Assembly (NCBI GenBank): GCA_035222895.1
Contig: JAVYIG010002367.1
Location: 62,001 to 126,000 of the forward strand
DNA: 64,000 nt
Reading direction: 5' to 3'
Source: Strongylocentrotus droebachiensis
Taxonomy: Eukaryota; Echinodermata; Echinoidea; Camarodonta; Strongylocentrotidae
Below, piece by piece: positions 63,140-64,000 of this stretch. The notes under the pieces are model-generated. The model was not told the origin of the DNA. It saw only the letters and a program-made list of their open reading frames with translations, and made no database searches. Within the stretch, counting starts at the first letter, position 1. Each line of letters starts with the position of its first letter. The position numbers and the translations under genes were made by a program.

Positions 63140-63936
63140 TTATTATTAATACTACTACTAATGATAATAATCTTTTAAAGTCCACTCCAAGTTTTATTAA
63201 GTTAAACCGAAAATGGAAATTCTTTTTGCCCAATTGATTGTGAGCCCGGCAGCTACTGATAATCGTACTACGTCAATAATAATAATACTAACAATAATAA
63301 TAGTAATGATAATAGTAATAATGATAATAATGATAACAATAGTAATGATAATGATGATCATCATCGTTTTATGTCGCTTACTCAGGGAATGTCCTTATTT
63401 GTATTATAACGTTCTTTCTGAGGGCCCTGCAATCATAATGTTACACCGGCTTTAGCCAAGCTACTATAATGTTCTCCTCAAGCTTTCAGGAAATGTCTTC
63501 TTACCGGGTACTTTTTTTTTTTTTTTTTTTTTACTTCACCTGGGTGGAGAGCGGCAGGTTTATTTTATTTTCTGTGATACATCATCCACAATATCAGACA
63601 AGCAAAGAAAGTTATCACATTTTCACAGGCAATAATCATCACCTTTGAACTTCTGAGAGAGGCAAAATATAATTCAAATCCAAAATCTCTGTCAAAGAAA
63701 AATAAGCTAACATACAAACCAAAACATACAAGAAGGAAGTATAGAGGTATTTATCGTGTGTGTGTCTCTCTCTTATTCTGTTCAGTGACGGATACGGACA
63801 TCAACTTCTTGCTGAAGATGGCTTTACCAACCATCGGAACCCTTCCCTTCAGCTTAGCCTTGGAGCAGTGGAGATGGGATGTGTTCAGTGGGAAAACAGA
63901 TGTGAATGCGGGTACTGCTAAATGGTGGCAACTCAA
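43075..63936 (+). CDS. ACE: Angiotensin-converting-enzyme-like M2 zinc dipeptidyl carboxypeptidase (5' part, 9 exons)
   Basis: The joined exons are 43075-43317, 45143-45304, 48267-48360, 51212-51355, 52189-52377, 52829-52926, 54263-54435, 54930-55156 and 63786-63936. They read 493 codons without a break. Residues 1-22 form a signal peptide. [49 protein letters not shown] and [20 protein letters not shown] are clear peptidase M2 blocks. His385 and His389 of HELGH and Glu413 of FHEAIGE, 24 residues later as in known ACEs, are the zinc ligands, and Glu386 is the catalytic base. M2 enzymes remove dipeptides from peptide C-termini outside the cell. The exons for the last 100-150 residues, including the transition-state His and Tyr and any membrane anchor, lie past the window. 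A single- or two-domain form cannot be told apart here. Confidence 0.95.
43358..43525 (+). repeat. Dispersed repeat shared with a golgin intron
   Basis: CCCCACTGTCCTACTTGTAG, GGTCCCCCATGATCC and GATGAGATAGCCACCTGTCA match the front part of both units at 23396-24407. The type of element is unknown. Confidence 0.8.
44209..44612. mobile_element. 404-bp inverted-repeat element
   Basis: CAGCCACTGGCTGCGATAAA at the left is mirrored at the right by the reverse of CAGCCACTGGCTGCGACAAA. The arms continue through ATGATAATAAATCCTTTG for about 45 bp. No coding sequence. Confidence 0.88.
44836..45045 (+). mobile_element. tRNA-derived SINE, copy 2
   Basis: Same family as 5097-5300: CGCGATAGCTCAGTCGGTAG, GGTTCGAAACC, GGCATTAATCCTCATTACC and CCCTCAGAGAGGACATAAAG. 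It ends just before an ACC repeat. Confidence 0.85.
45143..45304 (+). CDS. ACE: ACE-like exon 2
   Basis: This 54-codon phase-0 exon has acceptor TTTGTGACAG and donor GAG|gtaagt. It encodes [20 protein letters not shown], corresponding to the helical region before the Cys pair of M2 peptidases. Confidence 0.9.
45868..46143. mobile_element. Short inverted-repeat element
   Basis: ACATGTTTAGCGTCC at 45868 and GGACGCTAAACATGT at 46129 are perfect 15-bp inverted ends around A- and T-rich sequence with GCGGCCATTTTGA units. Confidence 0.7.
46373..46585 (+). repeat. Poly-C, (CT)n and (TA)n microsatellites
   Basis: A C run, two CT runs, an alternating TA/TG run and another CT-rich part follow one another. 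Simple sequence only. Confidence 0.9.
46891..47846. mobile_element. Foldback DNA transposon with mirrored microsatellites
   Basis: The left arm starts CAGGGTGAGTCAGAAAGAAT and the right arm ends in its reverse complement. Both are flanked by TATA, so TA target duplication is likely and would fit a Tc1/mariner-type mechanism. The arms pair over about 240 bp, through ACTTACTGGGTGATGAATAA and GCAGACAGACACA. The left arm then carries (CA)n and the right arm (GT)n. No transposase is present. Confidence 0.9.
48267..48360 (+). CDS. ACE: ACE-like exon 3
   Basis: This 94-nt exon has acceptor CTGAATAG and donor G|gtaagt. It encodes [18 protein letters not shown] and ends LYLEPG. The two Cys match the first conserved disulfide of M2 peptidases (VC...CL). 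Confidence 0.93.
48449..49925 (+). repeat. 11-bp minisatellite with 209-bp higher-order unit
   Basis: About 130 units of ACTCCACACCG or ACTCCACACAG run for 1.5 kb in ACE-like intron 3. Variant units recur together: CCACAGCGACTCC appears at 48731, 48940 and 49149, exactly 209 bp (19 units) apart. Because 11 is not a multiple of 3, the reading pattern repeats every 11 codons ([11 protein letters not shown]), and 563 codons stay open on +, with long frames on - as well ([11 protein letters not shown]). Confidence 0.95.
51212..51355 (+). CDS. ACE: ACE-like exon 4
   Basis: This 144-nt exon has acceptor TTTCTTTCAG and donor G|gtgagc. It contains [20 protein letters not shown], a hallmark M2 block, and ends in [11 protein letters not shown]. 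Confidence 0.95.
51398..51800. repeat. Large imperfect foldback made of about 17-bp units
   Basis: The left half has repeated variants of GGACAACCACCCTCTA. From about 51640 the right half has the reverse complement, such as TAGGGGGTAGTTGTCC. The ends, GGATACCTACCCCCTGGACA and TGTCCAGGGGTAGGGTCC, pair as outer arms. It lies at the start of ACE-like intron 4. Confidence 0.88.
52189..52377 (+). CDS. ACE: ACE-like exon 5
   Basis: This 189-nt exon has acceptor TTCTCTTACAG and donor G|gtgagt. It encodes [14 protein letters not shown], then [13 protein letters not shown] and ends HMPANVLG, all close to the M2 consensus. Confidence 0.95.
   Translation, partial: DTKILVTPGGLGTVRTWKIRCTNSTMLFFLSTSSSMRTSDASLTGSTDQNMFPSPVICLLMF
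52829..52926 (+). CDS. ACE: ACE-like exon 6
   Basis: This 98-nt exon has acceptor AATTACAG and donor CAG|gtgagt. It encodes [20 protein letters not shown], matching the GNMWAQTWSNIY block of ACE. Confidence 0.95.
53895..54212 (+). mobile_element. SINE, second family, copy 2
   Basis: Shares TGCTACTCTCCACCCAGGTG, TAGGATGCGACCGTCATTG, GGCTGGAATGCTCCCCAGGG and a GTAAAGCGCCTAGAGACAT tail with the copy at 16721. The tRNA-like head is truncated and altered. Confidence 0.85.
54263..54435 (+). CDS. ACE: ACE-like exon 7
   Basis: This 173-nt exon has acceptor CTTTTCCAG and donor AG|gttagt. It encodes [19 protein letters not shown] and ends [17 protein letters not shown], with a conserved Cys that pairs with the one in exon 8. 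Confidence 0.95.
54930..55156 (+). CDS. ACE: ACE-like exon 8 (zinc-binding site)
   Basis: This 227-nt exon has acceptor GATCTTTTGCAG and donor G|gtgagt. It contains [16 protein letters not shown], with the two His ligands and catalytic Glu, then [16 protein letters not shown] with the third ligand Glu. [13 protein letters not shown] follows as in the family. All catalytic residues visible here are intact. Confidence 0.97.
55230..55385 (+). repeat. ACT trinucleotide repeat flank, left copy
   Basis: CTACAGTTGCTGTTAAATAT is followed by ATTACTACTACTAATACGAC and a long (ACT)n run with TTCTACTATT interruptions. The same order follows the 3' LTR. Confidence 0.9.
55386..56029 (+). repeat. 5' LTR, 644 bp
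   Basis: Starts TGTAGGAAATTGG and ends ATTACGACA (TG...CA). AATAAA at 55952 could be the polyadenylation signal. By eye it differs from the 3' LTR by six substitutions and two small indels. Confidence 0.95.
56032..56049 (+). other. Primer-binding site
   Basis: TGGCGACGAGGATGGGAT starts with TGG, complementary to a tRNA 3' CCA, two bases after the LTR. The matching tRNA was not identified. Confidence 0.7.
56324..57022 (+). CDS. gag: Gypsy gag (capsid part)
   Basis: This 232-codon frame starts at ATG 56324. It contains [19 protein letters not shown] and a helical capsid-like region with [18 protein letters not shown]. It ends at TGA before the zinc knuckles, which are in the next frame (offset +1). 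In this family the nucleocapsid is normally part of gag, so the end is probably premature or bypassed by frameshifting near 56965. Confidence 0.85.
   Translation: MAEDTSMAEMLQALTGVMQGLTLRQTTPAPKIKLQKFKGPPRAPGEPSLKEWLDDFAVYAKRYRLEGKDKAQALIDHLVGVVKEEVLCRDLSVREDFDQLVDVLNSLFGPAESVQSLSAEFHTRTQREGEGLADYSRVLMRLYSRMEQAASSTDERRALELLRDSSLKENFVRGVRDTGIKRELRRIEMASKGKKFLEMREEVLDLFRDQEPSTKSESPGSTGGNPLNYREK
56922..58307 (+). CDS. pro: Gypsy nucleocapsid and protease frame
   Basis: This 461-codon open frame overlaps gag by about 100 nt. Two CCHC knuckles (C83-C86-H91-C96 and C102-C105-H110-C115, counting from 56922) bind RNA. An aspartic protease motif, [16 protein letters not shown], has Asp171. It ends at TAA 58305 right after FSSGNFD, where related elements continue into RT, so this is an in-frame stop inside pol. 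Confidence 0.88.
   Translation: MRKCWIFSGIRSLQQKVKVQEALVATPSTTERNEVRELKDDLSSLTRQVSELVEAVKNLQRNSDGQKEYSGGQKEWQGRKLICYNCGEKGHHRNDCSSSRRCFSCKMPGHLKKDCPLNKSTENTRENSQANISLIQGQKEGSVDPLIKRLVSRSPKSVVTIGGLDIGCVLDSGAETSIIPASVYHEQLKVHLGELHSMSGLFLDIVGIGGIDIPIEGYIEVPIHLEGHSLLGSFMIAADRACHNATATTPEYPVLIGCNIFDTIGPSGLIDVLKSAKQKLNERTAASCSPIPVQTGCVEVLQPFSIRRVRCQIETGGHPIGEILVRDATRPVYAINAIEGCQKPDGELVEVLLANRSENIIHLPSHTQVAEAVMVQRRKEVCLDLEEDKILVSVRDVVAEEAEDDKVSESVMSDIDIKETDDGFPDLPTGVKLDGLSSEAKMLVTQLLDKHATVFSSGNFD
58308..58538 (+). pseudogene. Gypsy RT N-terminal segment, frame-broken
   Basis: After the TAA the same frame continues with [20 protein letters not shown] and [17 protein letters not shown], the start of a Gypsy RT. 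Then one base is gained near 58512 and the frame hits TGA. The continuation in the next frame is cut by the MITE. Confidence 0.88.
58539..58905. mobile_element. 367-bp MITE inside the Gypsy RT, TTAA target duplication
   Basis: AGGTAAAGACCAGTA at the left is mirrored by TACTGGTCTTTACCT at the right. TTAA lies on both sides (58535-58538, 58906-58909), and removing one copy plus the element restores the expected RT codons. A partial copy is in the golgin intron at 33200-33393. The superfamily is uncertain: TTAA suggests piggyBac-like, and a TA or TWA reading suggests mariner or Harbinger. Confidence 0.9.
58908..61178 (+). CDS. pol: Gypsy RT (rest), RNase H and integrase
   Basis: The open frame nominally starts in the MITE at 58842; element sequence starts near 58908. 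Numbering is from 58842. [14 protein letters not shown] with Asp53, and motif C LDD at 111-113, preceded by Asn in place of the usual Tyr and with a shortened loop. RNase H: Asp263, Glu308, Glu334 where TDNN is usual, Asp376. Integrase: zinc-binding region with His525, Cys555 and Cys558 but Leu520 where the first His is expected; catalytic Asp587, Asp646 and Glu682 intact with D,D35E spacing. It ends at TAG 61176 in a region that continues in frame. Confidence 0.92.
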   Translation, partial: NERTVRDSFPLPRIEETLDALTDAKYFSTMDLAHGYFQVVMDPASGDKTAFRVPWGLFEFTRMPQGLCNSPGTFQRTMEYILGDLNLNLDDILVFSSTLEQHLERLDLVLTRLEENGLKVKGKKCEFFRQEFKYLGHVVTSEGVRVDPEKVNKVQEWPRPKNGKEVSSFLGLASYYCRFMEGFSHMAGPLHKVALKGKSSKTDFEWGQEQEDAFVSLKSRLTSAPVLTYPTFDKDFIVETDASLKGLGACLLQKGDDGRPHPIAYASRSLRGAEKNYADLSSFKLELLALKWAVTEKFAPYLMGAHCTVLTENNPLAHLNSAKLGATESRWVAQLAPFDIEVKYRSGKSNRCADALSRRPEDMSSAEVASVLSEVTCSTELPKNDQSSLRGRQKIEVRRVSEEHSVNVLPSYSYAELADLQEKDEVLQEVSRMWKKGWTPGQDFDTSMPYLSGWLRQWSRYREYRGVLYREVDDAILGKVRQLLVPQVLRETMLNLTLDRWGHQGVDRTVNLLRDRCYWPGMSGEVRLYIKKCYRCTMSKVPTPAICPPQRHLLAFRPQEIVAVDFLKLDKGRGGYEDVLVITDVFSKYCQAVPCRDQTALTVAKTLRDSWFTHYGIPGRIHSDQGRSFENAIILELCKLYGMKKSRTTAYHPAGNGQCERFNKTLCGLIRSLEPGERRRWLELLQHIVYIYNTTPHKVTRVSPYFLMFARKPTLPIDQLLNHVYNEWEQDCVQTQADLIDRAYQIVSDRLSEAAE
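61179..61697 (+). pseudogene. Gypsy integrase C-terminal part after an in-frame stop
   Basis: The frame continues after TAG with [20 protein letters not shown] and WVNRRRLIL, a GPY/F-like integrase C-terminus. A very acidic tail ([17 protein letters not shown]) and a basic end follow, stopping at TAG 61695. One codon change separates it from the preceding frame. Confidence 0.85.
61698..62332 (+). other. Gypsy 3' non-coding region and polypurine tract
   Basis: This 635-bp AT-rich stretch has no open frame of note. AAGCGGGGAAAA at 62321-62332, directly before the 3' LTR, is the likely polypurine tract. Confidence 0.75.
62333..62979 (+). repeat. 3' LTR, 647 bp
   Basis: Nearly identical to the 5' LTR. 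The 3-bp length difference comes from one extra A in an A run and an extra AT. Confidence 0.95.
62980..63150 (+). repeat. ACT trinucleotide repeat flank, right copy
   Basis: CTACAGTTGCTGCTAAATAT then TACTACTACTAATACGACTA and (ACT)n with TTCTACTATT, the same order of blocks as 55230-55385. Confidence 0.9.
63423..63562 (-). mobile_element. SINE fragment on the minus strand
   Basis: CTTCACCTGGGTGGAGAG is the reverse of the CTCTCCACCCAGGTG block of the SINEs at 16721 and 53895. A long T run interrupts it. The left boundary is uncertain. Confidence 0.5.
63786..63936 (+). CDS. ACE: ACE-like exon 9 (last exon in window)
   Basis: This 151-nt exon has acceptor CTGTTCAG and donor AA|gtgtgt. It encodes [20 protein letters not shown], then [13 protein letters not shown] and KWWQLK, matching the DINFLMKMAL and VDQWRWRVF blocks of ACE. 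It leaves two bases of a codon, so at least one more exon follows outside the window. Confidence 0.93.
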
Positions 63937-64000
63937 GTGTGTACAAATTTAGGGACACCTCCGATTTAATCATTTAGATAGATATCACTTTGCATGATAT

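Larger units (their letters stand above)
55157..63785 (+). other. ACE-like intron 8, expanded by a Gypsy insertion
   Basis: This 8.6-kb intron is made of an ACT/CTA microsatellite at 55230-55385, the LTR retrotransposon at 55386-62979, a second copy of the microsatellite flank at 62980-63150, AAT/ATA repeats at 63270-63360, and a SINE fragment on the minus strand at about 63423-63562. Confidence 0.85.

Noticed and set aside
1-64000. CRISPR arrays, operons, rRNA genes
   Set aside because: Looked for and not seen; the window is animal chromosomal DNA.

Overview
The window is spliced animal DNA. The supportable genes have short exons, GT-AG introns of up to several kb, and AT-rich introns packed with microsatellites, tRNA-derived SINEs, short inverted-repeat transposons (MITEs) and LINE fragments. 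Frequent short motifs such as TACATGTA, SINE tails with paired AGCGCT motifs ending in TTA repeats, and the style of both proteins suggest a marine invertebrate deuterostome, most likely an echinoderm such as a sea urchin. That assignment is inference; nothing here names the species.

Region 1 (about 1.3-36.5 kb, + strand) is most of a golgin gene, best matched to GOLGA4 (golgin-245/p230). I can trace 16 coding exons from 3112 to 29512, about 1955 codons. They encode a very long coiled coil, including one unbroken 3.87-kb exon, and end in a GRIP domain, the module that anchors trans-Golgi tethers to Arl1. The 5' end lies outside the window or was not recognised. The 3' end appears to have two alternatives. 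One is a short exon at 31853 that ends the protein after five residues. The other is a 56-nt exon at 32726 spliced to a 122-codon exon at 36169, which would add a new tail of about 140 residues. Several introns hold decayed copies of the neighbouring exon (at least three before exon 4, one before exon 5, two after exon 10, scraps near exons 11 and 16). This points to repeated exon-scale tandem duplication in the gene.

Region 2 (36.5-43.07 kb) is intergenic. It contains MITEs, homopolymer-rich repeats, a 114-bp tandem array and short sequences that could be promoter elements.

Region 3 (43.08-63.94 kb and beyond, + strand) is the 5' three quarters of an angiotensin-converting-enzyme-like gene (peptidase family M2). 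Nine phase-consistent exons cover a signal peptide, the HELGH zinc motif and the third zinc ligand. The C-terminal exons are past the window. Its introns hold a 1.5-kb minisatellite with an 11-bp period, two large foldback structures, SINEs, and a 7.6-kb Ty3/Gypsy LTR retrotransposon between exons 8 and 9. The LTRs are about 99% identical by eye, so the insertion is young. Even so, its pol is broken by two in-frame stops, a frameshift and a 367-bp MITE inserted in the reverse transcriptase. A partial copy of that MITE also sits in a golgin intron.

The two host genes have unrelated jobs (Golgi tethering and secreted/ectopeptidase activity). They look like ordinary neighbours, not an operon or a system. 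The unusual material is structural: exon duplication and decay in the golgin, and the layered repeats and transposons in the ACE-like introns.
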